Source of the DNA: M55B154 sp964345775
GTDB lineage: Bacteria > Spirochaetota > UBA4802 > UB4802
NCBI GenBank assembly: GCA_964345775.1
Contig: CAYFSO010000010.1
Coordinates: forward strand, 1 to 49,368
Reading direction: 5' to 3'
DNA length: 49,368 nt
The notes beneath the pieces are model-generated. The model saw nothing but the letters and a program-made list of their open reading frames with translations. It had not been told where the DNA came from and did no database searches. Shown here one piece after another: positions 8,361 through 16,199 of the stretch (positions are counted from its first letter, which is position 1; every line of letters begins with the position of its first letter). The position numbers and the translations under genes were made by a program.

Positions 8361-9000
8361 CCAGCCTCGCGGTAGTCTTGTGCTCCTCGTCGGTATATAC
8401 CGCGAAGTTGTTATGGGGGATATCGATACTCTTCAGCAGCACTACCACCATGGACAATCCCAGACCCATTCCCTCGGCGATAGGATCGGGGTTTTCCATG
8501 TAGAATTCTGCTATGCTGTCGTAATGTGAAGACTTTTCGATACGTTCATGTATGCGTTTCAGCTCTTTCGCGGAGAGGGGCAGGTTGTTGATAACGTCAA
8601 TTATCAGCTTTCGTCCCTGCATTTTCAGGTATACCCTGGTGGATAGCCTGTATTTCTTTGACTTGACCCCGTACCTGAGCAGTGCTTCCTCGTTCAGGAT
8701 CTTCCGCACCCGGGTGACCACTTCCATTGGATCATCGGGATTCTCGATCTCTCCTTCCTTTATAAGAATGAACTTGGCATTTGCCTTAACGGCGTTGGCT
8801 ATCAGCTCCTTGACGCTGGAGTATACGGGGGTAAGGTAATCCTGCTTTTTGAATTTTTCCAGTATCTTGGCAAGGGCAAACTGTATGTTCTTCTCGGTTT
8901 CTTCAAGAATGGAATAGCTGATAAACACCAGGTCCTGCCCGCTGTTTATGGCTGAAATGATCTCGTTCTTGATCTCCGGTTGTGTTATCGTGCTATCCAT
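8347..9000 (-). CDS. GHKL ATPase-fold protein without a phosphoacceptor domain
   Basis: The product has about 217 residues. An N-box-like motif SSVKELIANAVKANAKF (about residues 63-79) and a G-box-like motif EGMGLGLSMVVVLLKS (near residue 180) place it in the histidine-kinase ATPase fold. No HisKA or HPt domain, receiver or membrane span is visible. The N-box Asn is present, while the expected DxGxG motif is not obvious; the region between is LIIDVINNLPLSAKELKR. It may be a partner-switching kinase or a degenerate sensor kinase. I took ATG 9000; the frame is open to 9042 and neither start has a clear ribosome site. Confidence 0.65.
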   Translation of the reverse strand: MDSTITQPEIKNEIISAINSGQDLVFISYSILEETEKNIQFALAKILEKFKKQDYLTPVYSSVKELIANAVKANAKFILIKEGEIENPDDPMEVVTRVRKILNEEALLRYGVKSKKYRLSTRVYLKMQGRKLIIDVINNLPLSAKELKRIHERIEKSSHYDSIAEFYMENPDPIAEGMGLGLSMVVVLLKSIDIPHNNFAVYTDEEHKTTARLVIPL

Positions 9001-9265
9001 CAATATACATGTCGGCAGTAGTAGTTTGATATTGCAGTACATATTGTACTAAACGGCGAATTTATGTGCAAGAAGAAATTATTTTTTCGGATAACCGGGA
9101 AAACGCGAATAACGTTAAGGTGGTGGAGAAGTTCTTTATGATCTTTTTACACTGTCTCCGTGTTAAGATCCGTTGCAAAGACGATTGACTTTTTCCCGGA
9201 GCGTGTGCACAATGTCCCATCATTGCATTAAATAATTACACATAGACAACGAGGGGAAAGGGAAG

Positions 9266-10120
9266 ATGGGTGAAATAATATTTCCATCGGTTCCATCTTT
9301 AATAAGCATAACATTACTGGGAGCACTGTTCGGGCTGATCCTTTCGATCGTAAAAAAAACCTTGAAAGTGGAAAAGGATCCACGGATCGAGAAGATAGAC
9401 GAGGTGCTGCCGGGAGCCAACTGCGGCGCCTGTGGATTTCCGGGATGCGCGGGATATGCCGCAAGTATTGTCAACGACGATGTTCCCATCAACCTGTGCC
9501 CTGTGGGCGGAAGTGAGACGATACAGAAGATCGCCGACATTATGGGCATGGAGGCGGAAGAATCATCCACCAAGATCGCCAGGGTTCACTGCCAGGGCGG
9601 GAACGATGTGACAAAGATCAGGTTTATTTATGATGGCCCGCTCAGTTGTTCTGCCGCGCAGCTGGTTGCCGGCGGATACAAGGTATGTGAGTACGGATGC
9701 CTGGGCCTGGGTGATTGTGTACGTTCATGCCCCTTCGATGCCATTCACATGAATGATAAAGAGCTGCCTGTTGTTGATCCCGAAAAGTGCACGGGGTGCG
9801 GGAACTGCGTGGAAGCATGCCCCAGGAATATCATAAGCCTCCTGGACAGGCAATTCGACGTGTATACCATCTGCAGGAACAAGGAGAAGGCACCCCGAAT
9901 GAAGAAAGGGTGTTCCGTGGGGTGTATCGCCTGCAAGCGCTGCGAGAAGGTATGCAAAACCGAGGTGTTCGCTGATAACGATGATGTTGAAACCGCGGTA
10001 AGGGTTGTTGACTTCCTGGCGATATTCGATTATGAAACATGTATCAACTGTGGAAAATGTGCCGAGGTGTGCCCGCAGGACGTAATAGATTTTAAACAAG
10101 AAACAGCAGACGTGAAATGA
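9266..10120 (+). CDS. rnfB: RnfB-like electron transfer protein
   Basis: The 284-residue protein begins with a membrane helix (about residues 8-28), then a four-Cys domain with GANCGACGFPGCAGYA (about 50-65). Further Cys sets follow: a ferredoxin module with CEYGCLGLGDCVRSCP and CTGCGNCVEACP, and a C-terminal module with CSVGCIACKRCEKVC and CINCGKCAEVCP. This is the RnfB layout, the entry point for ferredoxin electrons in the Rnf complex (ferredoxin:NAD oxidoreductase, ion pumping). GGGAAG precedes the ATG. No other rnf gene lies in the window. Its stop overlaps the fliG start by four bases. Confidence 0.87.
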   Translation: MGEIIFPSVPSLISITLLGALFGLILSIVKKTLKVEKDPRIEKIDEVLPGANCGACGFPGCAGYAASIVNDDVPINLCPVGGSETIQKIADIMGMEAEESSTKIARVHCQGGNDVTKIRFIYDGPLSCSAAQLVAGGYKVCEYGCLGLGDCVRSCPFDAIHMNDKELPVVDPEKCTGCGNCVEACPRNIISLLDRQFDVYTICRNKEKAPRMKKGCSVGCIACKRCEKVCKTEVFADNDDVETAVRVVDFLAIFDYETCINCGKCAEVCPQDVIDFKQETADVK

Positions 10121-11133
10121 AATCACTTGATGAAATGACAGGAGCAGAACGGGCGGCCGCCCTTCTTGTGGCCCTGGGGCCTGATATTGCTTCGGAAGTA
10201 ATGAAACATCTTGATGATGACAGCATAAGCAAGCTGGCCGGCGAAATAGCACGGATCGATGCCCTGACCCCGGAAGACAGGGAGGAACTCATTGGTGAGT
10301 TCCTTCTTGAGCTGAAAAAGAAGAAGGGCAGTGTGTCAGGCGGCCAGAACGTGGCCAAAGAATTGCTGTATTCCGCGTTCGGAGAAGATAAGGCCCGGGA
10401 TATACTTCGCAAGCTAACCCACCAGGACCTCGAACGCGGGTTCGACTTTCTTGCCGATATAGATGCCGAAATTATTGTTTCCCTGATCCAGCACGAACAT
10501 CCACAGACGGTTGCGGTAACGCTGGCCCACCTGCCGGCTCCAAGGGCGGCGGAGGTGCTCAAGGGTTTGCCACAGGACATAACAAAGGAAGTGACGGTGC
10601 GGATGGCAAAAATGGACAAAACGTCTCCGGACGCGGTCATAGAGGTGTCCAGGGTGCTCAGGAAGAAATACGATGAGCATCTTTATGCCGGCAGGGATAT
10701 GGCAAGGGCGGGCGGACTCAATTCGCTGGTTGATATAATGGGGCATATGAGCGGAGACCAGGAAAAACGCATGATGGAGTACTTTGACACCGCCATGCCC
10801 GAGATATCAAGCGAGATCAGGGCCCGTATATTCACCTTTGAGAATGTGATGAACCTTACCAATCCCGAGGTGCAGGTGCTCATCGATGAGATCGGTGATG
10901 ATTACGTGATCGCAAAGTCTTTGAAGGGGGCCGGTGACGACCTGCGATTCAAGTTTGTGAGGAACATGAGTAAAAATCGTGCCACCGACGTGGTGAACGA
11001 AATGGAGGTCATGGGGCCGGTGAGACTGAGCGAGATCAACGAGACCCGTGACGAGGTAGTGAGGAAAATGCGTGAACTGCATGATGCAGGTCAAATTAAC
11101 CTTCGTAAAGAAAGGGAAGAATACATAGAATAA
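10117..11133 (+). CDS. fliG: Flagellar motor switch protein FliG
   Basis: The 338-residue product is a full-length FliG. The N-terminal domain starts MTGAERAAALLVALGPDIAS, the middle domain carries the family motif EHPQT (about residues 127-131), and the C-terminal domain holds the charged torque helix in the stretch GAGDDLRFKFVRNMSKNRA (about 277-295). It would form the C-ring rotor and take part in torque generation and switching. The start overlaps rnfB as ATGA, and a strong terminator follows. No other flagellar structural gene is present in the window, so this is a detached fliG; whether other copies exist cannot be seen. Confidence 0.96.
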   Translation: MKSLDEMTGAERAAALLVALGPDIASEVMKHLDDDSISKLAGEIARIDALTPEDREELIGEFLLELKKKKGSVSGGQNVAKELLYSAFGEDKARDILRKLTHQDLERGFDFLADIDAEIIVSLIQHEHPQTVAVTLAHLPAPRAAEVLKGLPQDITKEVTVRMAKMDKTSPDAVIEVSRVLRKKYDEHLYAGRDMARAGGLNSLVDIMGHMSGDQEKRMMEYFDTAMPEISSEIRARIFTFENVMNLTNPEVQVLIDEIGDDYVIAKSLKGAGDDLRFKFVRNMSKNRATDVVNEMEVMGPVRLSEINETRDEVVRKMRELHDAGQINLRKEREEYIE

Positions 11134-11140
11134 TACGGGG

Positions 11141-11166
11141 AAAGGGGCCATCGGCCCCTTTCTTAA
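11141..11166 (+). terminator. Rho-independent terminator after fliG
   Basis: AAAGGGGCC (11141-11149) pairs perfectly with GGCCCCTTT (11153-11161) around a three-base loop ATC, followed by CTTAAT. It lies directly after the fliG stop and also faces the convergent lipoprotein gene, so it may act in both directions. Confidence 0.8.
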
Positions 11167-11171
11167 TAAGC

Positions 11172-11921
11172 TTATTGCATCTTTTCGGGGGTATCGCCCT
11201 CTTCTTTCATGTCCCCTGGTTCAGGCGTGTCCATCATCTCGGGGGGCTGGTTCGAGATATCTTCAATCTTTTTTCGTGCAAGTTCCGCGAAAAGGGTGGT
11301 ACTGTCAGCAAGGTCCTCAAGAATGTCCATTGCTTCTTTTTTAGTCTTTTCCTTGTTTTTCTCGTTAAGCAATGCCATGGCTTTCTCGTACATGGTTGCG
11401 TCCACAACCAGGTCCATGTCGGTGCTGTAGCCGCTGTCGGTCCACTTCTCTTTTACAAATTTTCCGTTTATTCTGCCGATGAATACTTCAACCCAGTTAG
11501 CCTTTTCCCCGGTGATAAAACCGATGGTTCCCCTTGGTACCTCGAAATACACCTTGCTGGTGGGGGTAGGGCGCACGTGCAGCTTTACTTCGTCTTCCAC
11601 AAATACAATTGGCTTGTCGGCCAGGAACCTTGACTGGGTATAGCCGGTTGAGTCGTCAGCCAGTTTCACTTTTGCCACTTCAATGGGGTTTTTCTTGCCC
11701 TGCACCTGTACTTTTCCTTCTTCTGATAACAGGTCTACCGACTCGGCCTTCTCAAGCGTTGCCAGCCAGTCGTTGAAGTGCATGTCCTTGTACACTGCCA
11801 GGCGAAGGGTGGCATATTTTTTCGCCAGCGGCATTTCTTTCTCAGGTTCAGGTTTTTCCTTTTTGCATCCGATCCCGGCAAACAGGATAATTACCGCAAT
11901 AAGAGAGATGATCTTTTTCAT
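11172..11921 (-). CDS. Lipoprotein with SH3-like domain
   Basis: The 249-residue product begins MKKIISLIAVIILFAGIGCK, a lipoprotein signal with Cys at residue 19. A bacterial SH3-like region (about 70-160) can be seen in GYTQSRFLADKPIVFVEDEV, HVRPTPTSKVYFEVPRGTIG and NWVEVFIGRINGKFV. The last third is rich in Lys and Glu and helical, and ends in an acidic Pro-rich tail. Such proteins bind peptidoglycan or act as envelope adaptors in spirochaetes; the specific role is unknown. GGAGG precedes the ATG, and a consensus-like promoter lies upstream. Confidence 0.75.
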   Translation of the reverse strand: MKKIISLIAVIILFAGIGCKKEKPEPEKEMPLAKKYATLRLAVYKDMHFNDWLATLEKAESVDLLSEEGKVQVQGKKNPIEVAKVKLADDSTGYTQSRFLADKPIVFVEDEVKLHVRPTPTSKVYFEVPRGTIGFITGEKANWVEVFIGRINGKFVKEKWTDSGYSTDMDLVVDATMYEKAMALLNEKNKEKTKKEAMDILEDLADSTTLFAELARKKIEDISNQPPEMMDTPEPGDMKEEGDTPEKMQ

Positions 11922-11994
11922 TTTTCCTCCATAAGTATCTCAATTGTTTTCTTGTAGTGGGGCAGGTGATCATGTAAATATCGATCAGGATAGT

Positions 11995-12023
11995 ATTTAA
12001 ATCTTTGTATACGTGAACGTCAA
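11995..12023 (-). promoter_or_regulatory. Predicted sigma70-type promoter for the SH3-like lipoprotein
   Basis: On the minus strand TTGACG (12018-12023) and TTAAAT (11995-12000) are separated by 17 bases. The position, about 75 bases upstream of the start codon, suits the lipoprotein gene that begins at 11921. Confidence 0.5.
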
Positions 12024-12055
12024 GCATTTTGTCAAAAACTGCCTGAGAAAGGAGA

Positions 12056-12685
12056 TCATTGATGGCTGTATATATGTATGGTCCCGTCAGATGATATTCT
12101 CCTGTACAGCTTTTTTACGCTGCTGTCATACGTGCCGGTACTTCCGGGCCGGTACAGCTTCATGACTTTTTTCACGTAATGAATGGTGGACTTGATAGGT
12201 GGAACCGACCAGTTCTTCTTGACCCGGCCCAGGCCGGCATGATAGGCCGCCAGGGCAAGCGGGACATCGTCCTTGAAATATTTTAAGAGGTGGGCAAAAT
12301 GCCGTATACCCGCGTCAAGGTTCTGGCGGGGGTCAAAGGGGTCATCTACGTCGTAGTAATGGACAATCTCCTGCATCAGCTGCATCAGCCCCATGGCGCC
12401 GGCCACGGATACGGCATTGGCATTGAATCCTGATTCAGCGCTGACGATGCAGCGAACCAGTTGGGGGTCAACCCCTTCACGTCCTGCAATTTCTTTTATA
12501 AGATGATCATACCTATTGTTTGAAAAACGGGTTGTTTTTCCGGGAACAGAAGGCGAGTGCCCTGAATAGAACTGGATTGTCCCGTCCTTTCCCTTGCGGC
12601 TCTTTATCCCGGCAGCGGTAATAGTATTGATAGAAAATACCACAACCAGGATGCATACGAGTATATGTGGAAGGTGCGGTCGCAT
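12056..12685 (-). CDS. Exported lytic transglycosylase (SLT domain)
   Basis: From the ATG at 12685 the product has 209 residues with a signal peptide (about 1-25). The SLT/goose-lysozyme-like domain (about 58-165) shows CIVSAESGFNANAVS with the catalytic Glu, then GAMGLMQLMQ and LALAAYHAGLGRVKKN. It would cleave murein glycan strands with anhydro-muramic acid formation. Short copies of a DUF4124-like strand flank it: KSRKGKDGTIQFYSG before and RRISSDGTIHIYSH after. The open frame reaches 12922 but the part before 12685 is not protein-like; no clear ribosome site precedes 12685. Confidence 0.85.
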   Translation of the reverse strand: MRPHLPHILVCILVVVFSINTITAAGIKSRKGKDGTIQFYSGHSPSVPGKTTRFSNNRYDHLIKEIAGREGVDPQLVRCIVSAESGFNANAVSVAGAMGLMQLMQEIVHYYDVDDPFDPRQNLDAGIRHFAHLLKYFKDDVPLALAAYHAGLGRVKKNWSVPPIKSTIHYVKKVMKLYRPGSTGTYDSSVKKLYRRISSDGTIHIYSHQ

Positions 12686-12842
12686 GTAGTACAATATAGT
12701 ACATTGTTTCAGCATGGTACAGTACTTTTCCATGTAAATAATATACCTTGCAATAGTAAAGTTGATCATGTATATTTTCGCGTAATGGATCATTACTATA
12801 CGTGCCGGGCACTGCGGGGCCCGCGGGGAGGATACCGGTATT

Positions 12843-13841
12843 ATGAACACGGGTGTTGTGCGTACAATACTGCTGACCGCATTGATAATAGGTGGTGCCA
12901 TAATGGTGCCAGGTGAAAACAATTCCGCCGGGAAAAATATTGATTATCGTGAAGAGATGAGACAGTTCGTACAACGCATTTCGGCGCGTGCGAAAACGAG
13001 AAACCCCAAATTTTATGTCATACCACAGAATGCCCTCCCTCTTATTACATTGGATGGCAAACCGGACGGCACCCTGGCTGTAAAGTACATGTCATCAGTA
13101 GACGGACAGGGGATCGAAGAGCTGTTCTACGGACATGAAAAGACAGGGATGCGTTCATCGCCGAAGATAACCCGGTACATGCTTCCCTACATTGAAAGAT
13201 TGAAGACACATGATAAAAAGATACTGGTTGTGGACTACGTGGTGAGCATGTCCCAGGCCGAGGAATCCCGTAACCTGTCGAAAGAAAAGGGATTTACCTC
13301 TTTCCAGGGACAGCCCCAGCTTGCCACCATTCCTCCATGGAAATTCGATACGCGGCTGTGCCGGGTGACAGACCTGCACCATGTGCAGAATTTTCTGTAT
13401 CTCCTCAACCCCTCGGGGTTCAGGGACAGGGCCGCCTACCTCAGGGCGCTGGGTAAGACAAACCATGATCTGCTCATTATAGACGCATTCTTCTGGGGAT
13501 CTCCGCTCACCCCCGCGGAGGTGGAAGGACTGAAAAGAAAACGCTCCGGTGAAAAAAGACTGGTGGTGGCCTACATGTCCATAGGAGAAGCCGAAGATTA
13601 CCGCTATTACTGGGAGGAAAGCTGGAAACACGAACCGCCGGCGTTTCTTGAAGAGGAAAACCCCCGGTGGCGGGGGAATTACAAGGTGAAATACTGGATG
13701 AAGGAATGGCAGCACATCATATGCGGTGAGCCCGGCGATGATGGCTTCAGTTCAACCTACCTGGGGAAGATCATGCAGGCCGGTTTTGACGGGGTATACC
13801 TGGACCTCCTGGACGCGGCTTTTTATTTTGAAAAGAAATAA
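12843..13841 (+). CDS. TM1410/GH114-like exported protein
   Basis: The 332-residue product has an N-terminal signal or anchor (about residues 8-22). The C-terminal 120 residues carry the TM1410/MJ1477 signatures of glycoside hydrolase 114-like proteins: LVVAYMSIGEAEDYRYYW and AGFDGVYLDLLDAAFYFE, with acidic residues at barrel strand ends. Members are endo-alpha-1,4-polygalactosaminidase-like and are often linked to exopolysaccharide turnover. The first half (about 40-140) is not recognised beyond general similarity. The start has AGGAT nine bases upstream. The gene is divergent from the lytic transglycosylase. Confidence 0.78.
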   Translation: MNTGVVRTILLTALIIGGAIMVPGENNSAGKNIDYREEMRQFVQRISARAKTRNPKFYVIPQNALPLITLDGKPDGTLAVKYMSSVDGQGIEELFYGHEKTGMRSSPKITRYMLPYIERLKTHDKKILVVDYVVSMSQAEESRNLSKEKGFTSFQGQPQLATIPPWKFDTRLCRVTDLHHVQNFLYLLNPSGFRDRAAYLRALGKTNHDLLIIDAFFWGSPLTPAEVEGLKRKRSGEKRLVVAYMSIGEAEDYRYYWEESWKHEPPAFLEEENPRWRGNYKVKYWMKEWQHIICGEPGDDGFSSTYLGKIMQAGFDGVYLDLLDAAFYFEKK

Positions 13842-13901
13842 GTGTTTTTTTGTTTTTACGGGGGTGAACATTTACATTAGATAATGTGTAATTAGAAAAG
13901 T

Positions 13902-13950
13902 ACAACATGAAGTATATGTAAACTTTAACTTTACATATACTTCATGTTGT
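13902..13950. repeat. Perfect 21-bp inverted repeat with 7-base loop
   Basis: The left arm (13902-13922, beginning ACAACATGAAG) and right arm (13930-13950, ending CTTCATGTTGT) are exact reverse complements, separated by CTTTAAC. The structure is AT-rich and has no U-run directly after it. It lies between the GH114-like gene and the chemotaxis locus, and could be a terminator for the former, a regulator site for the latter, or a mobile-element scar. Confidence 0.85.
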
Positions 13951-14028
13951 GATACCTTTTCATTTGTAATGACTGTTGCCTGGAATGTGTATCACTACAA
14001 AAAATAATGCGTTGATCGGGTGGTTATC

Positions 14029-16092
14029 ATGGAAAAACAAAGAAAAACAAGAAGCCTCACTGTTATACTCTCGCTTATTGTCATCGTTACCATCGTAATA
14101 GTATTTTCAATATTCGTGGTGGTGGTGCGGAACACTACCATTGATCTTGCGGAAGAATCGTATACCAACCAGTTGCTGAATTTCAACCAGACCATCGAAG
14201 ACCAGTTGTCTCGTTTTTACCAGACACAGGTGGACAATGCCCGGTTCCTTGCCAAGAACGATATTATCCAGCGGGCCATGGTGACGGGGGACTACGACAT
14301 GGCAAAGCCCATCCTGAAAGGATTTTACGACGAGAAGGGGATCTACGAGGAAGTATTCCTTTCCACGTTTGAATCTAACTCCCTGATAGTGGTTTCGGGC
14401 TCGGGCAGGGCAACCGGTGTACGGTGGGGAGAGATACCGGTATACCGTGAAAATGCCCGAAAGGCCATGGAGGGAAAAGAGCATGTCAGCAATGTGGGCG
14501 AGTCACCCGCGTCGGGGCTCATCGTTATCCTGGTTACTGTTCCCATTCAGGTGGGTAATGATTACATTGGAATACTTGGTCTTCCCGTCGAGGTGGGGAA
14601 ATTTTCCAAGAACCTCGTTGAAGGTATCACCATGGGTAAGACGGGTTACCCGTATATAACCGACGCGGATGGCCTCACCTTTGCACATCCTGTTGAGGAA
14701 AATATATTCAAGTTAAACCTGAAAGACCATGACTGGGGCAGACAGGTGCTAAACTCGGAAAGCGGGTCGGTCATTCATTACATGTGGGAAGGCAGGGAGA
14801 AACTGCAAACCTTCGTGAAGAATGAGAAGTACGGGTTCATCAGCGCGGCCACCATGTACGTGGACGATTACATGGGGGAGATACATCAAATGGACATGTT
14901 CCTTTTCCCCCTTGCCGTAATCCTTATCCTTGCTGCGGCAGGGGTTGTTTTCGTTTTCATGCGCAGGCGGTTGAGCCCGCTGAAGGATTGTGAAATGGTA
15001 ATGGCATCCATGGCAGACGGTGATCTTTCAAAACGCTATACGGGAGCCATCACCAATGACGAGATCGGTACCATCGCCCAGGCCCTGAACAATACCCTTG
15101 ACCAGTTCGAGAAGCTCATCTCTGAGGTGGTGGTGATGGCCCAGAACCTGGGACAGGCGGTGCAGGAAATATCCAGCGGCAACCAGAACCTGTCACAGCG
15201 AACATCGGAACAGGCCTCTTCGCTTGAAGAGATAGCATCAACAATAGAGGAGACCACCGCAACCATCAGGCAGAACGCCGAAACGGCCACCGAGGCCAAC
15301 AAGATATCGGACAAGTCATCAACCCTTGCCAACGAGGGCGGCGAAGTGGTGGATGACGCGGTGGTTGCCATAAACGATATTAATGAGTCAGGGAAGAAGA
15401 TCGGGGAGATCATCTCCATGATCAACGATATATCATTCCAGACCAACCTGCTTGCCCTGAACGCCGCGGTAGAGGCCGCCCGTGCCGGTGAATCGGGACG
15501 GGGGTTTGCGGTTGTTGCCGGCGAGGTGCGAAACCTTGCCCAGCGTTCCGGTAACGCGGCAAAGGAAATAAGTGACCTCATCAACGAATCCGTGAACAGG
15601 GTAGAAAAGGGTACTGAGCTTGTCAACAGGAGCGGTGAAGCCCTGAGAAATATTATCGAGTCGGTACAACAGGTGGGGCAGTTAGTCTCAGAGATAGCTG
15701 CTGCCAGTGAAGAGCAGCGGCAGGGGGTCGACCAGGTAAACGTGGCAGTGGCCGACATGGATACCATGACCCAGCAGAACGCCGCCCTGGTCGAGGAGAC
15801 GGCTTCGGCAAGTGAAGAGATGGCAAACCAGGCGCAGGAGCTGGTAAGCATGATGGAGCGTTTCGTGATCGGGGGTACCGTCAAGGAAAAGACGTTCAAG
15901 GAGAAATACCGCGAGGTGCATGTAAACGCAGCCAGCGATGACATGAAAAGCGGCAGAAAGAAAGAACCGGAAAAAAAGACCGAAGAAACCAGGTCACTCG
16001 AGCCGCGTGGTAGTGCTAACGAACAGGAAGAGAAAGAACCTTCATCAAATGTGAAGAAAAAAATGGAGGACGATGGCTTCGAAGAGTTTTAA
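14029..16092 (+). CDS. Methyl-accepting chemotaxis protein with dCache sensor
   Basis: The 687-residue receptor has a first membrane span (about residues 11-35), a periplasmic dCache-type sensor (about 40-285; the pattern GKTGYPYITDADGLTFAHP is typical), a second span (about 288-308), a HAMP domain and a long signalling hairpin with the tip NLLALNAAVEAARAGESGRG. The last residues, GFEEF, fit the C-terminal CheR/CheB tether pentapeptide (x-aromatic-x-x-aromatic) on a charged flexible linker. The ATG at 14029 is preferred over a GTG at 14020. It shares most of its signalling half with the next gene, so they are paralogues. Confidence 0.95.
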   Translation: MEKQRKTRSLTVILSLIVIVTIVIVFSIFVVVVRNTTIDLAEESYTNQLLNFNQTIEDQLSRFYQTQVDNARFLAKNDIIQRAMVTGDYDMAKPILKGFYDEKGIYEEVFLSTFESNSLIVVSGSGRATGVRWGEIPVYRENARKAMEGKEHVSNVGESPASGLIVILVTVPIQVGNDYIGILGLPVEVGKFSKNLVEGITMGKTGYPYITDADGLTFAHPVEENIFKLNLKDHDWGRQVLNSESGSVIHYMWEGREKLQTFVKNEKYGFISAATMYVDDYMGEIHQMDMFLFPLAVILILAAAGVVFVFMRRRLSPLKDCEMVMASMADGDLSKRYTGAITNDEIGTIAQALNNTLDQFEKLISEVVVMAQNLGQAVQEISSGNQNLSQRTSEQASSLEEIASTIEETTATIRQNAETATEANKISDKSSTLANEGGEVVDDAVVAINDINESGKKIGEIISMINDISFQTNLLALNAAVEAARAGESGRGFAVVAGEVRNLAQRSGNAAKEISDLINESVNRVEKGTELVNRSGEALRNIIESVQQVGQLVSEIAAASEEQRQGVDQVNVAVADMDTMTQQNAALVEETASASEEMANQAQELVSMMERFVIGGTVKEKTFKEKYREVHVNAASDDMKSGRKKEPEKKTEETRSLEPRGSANEQEEKEPSSNVKKKMEDDGFEEF

Positions 16093-16134
16093 TGCATTCA
16101 CATATTCACACCACCCGGCTGCAATTTTAAATCC

Positions 16135-16163
16135 TTGCGTTTGGCATGGAGCAGTTGTATAAT
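16135..16163 (+). promoter_or_regulatory. Predicted promoter for the second receptor and the che operon
   Basis: TTGCGT (16135-16140), a 17-base spacer and a perfect TATAAT (16158-16163) lie about 37 bases before the second receptor's start codon, in the 107-base gap after the first receptor. Confidence 0.55.
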
Positions 16164-16199
16164 ATTAAGTCCTGAAAAAATACATAAAAGGAGTTCGTT

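Noticed and set aside
9032..12703. Shared GTAC-n5/6-GTAC dyads near the starts of the GHKL gene and the lytic transglycosylase gene
   Set aside because: Spacer lengths differ and four-base arms are too short to rule out chance.
15036..15944. Long minus-strand frame of 302 residues
   Set aside because: It is antisense to the first chemoreceptor's signalling domain and rich in Ser, Ala and Thr, as expected for a shadow.
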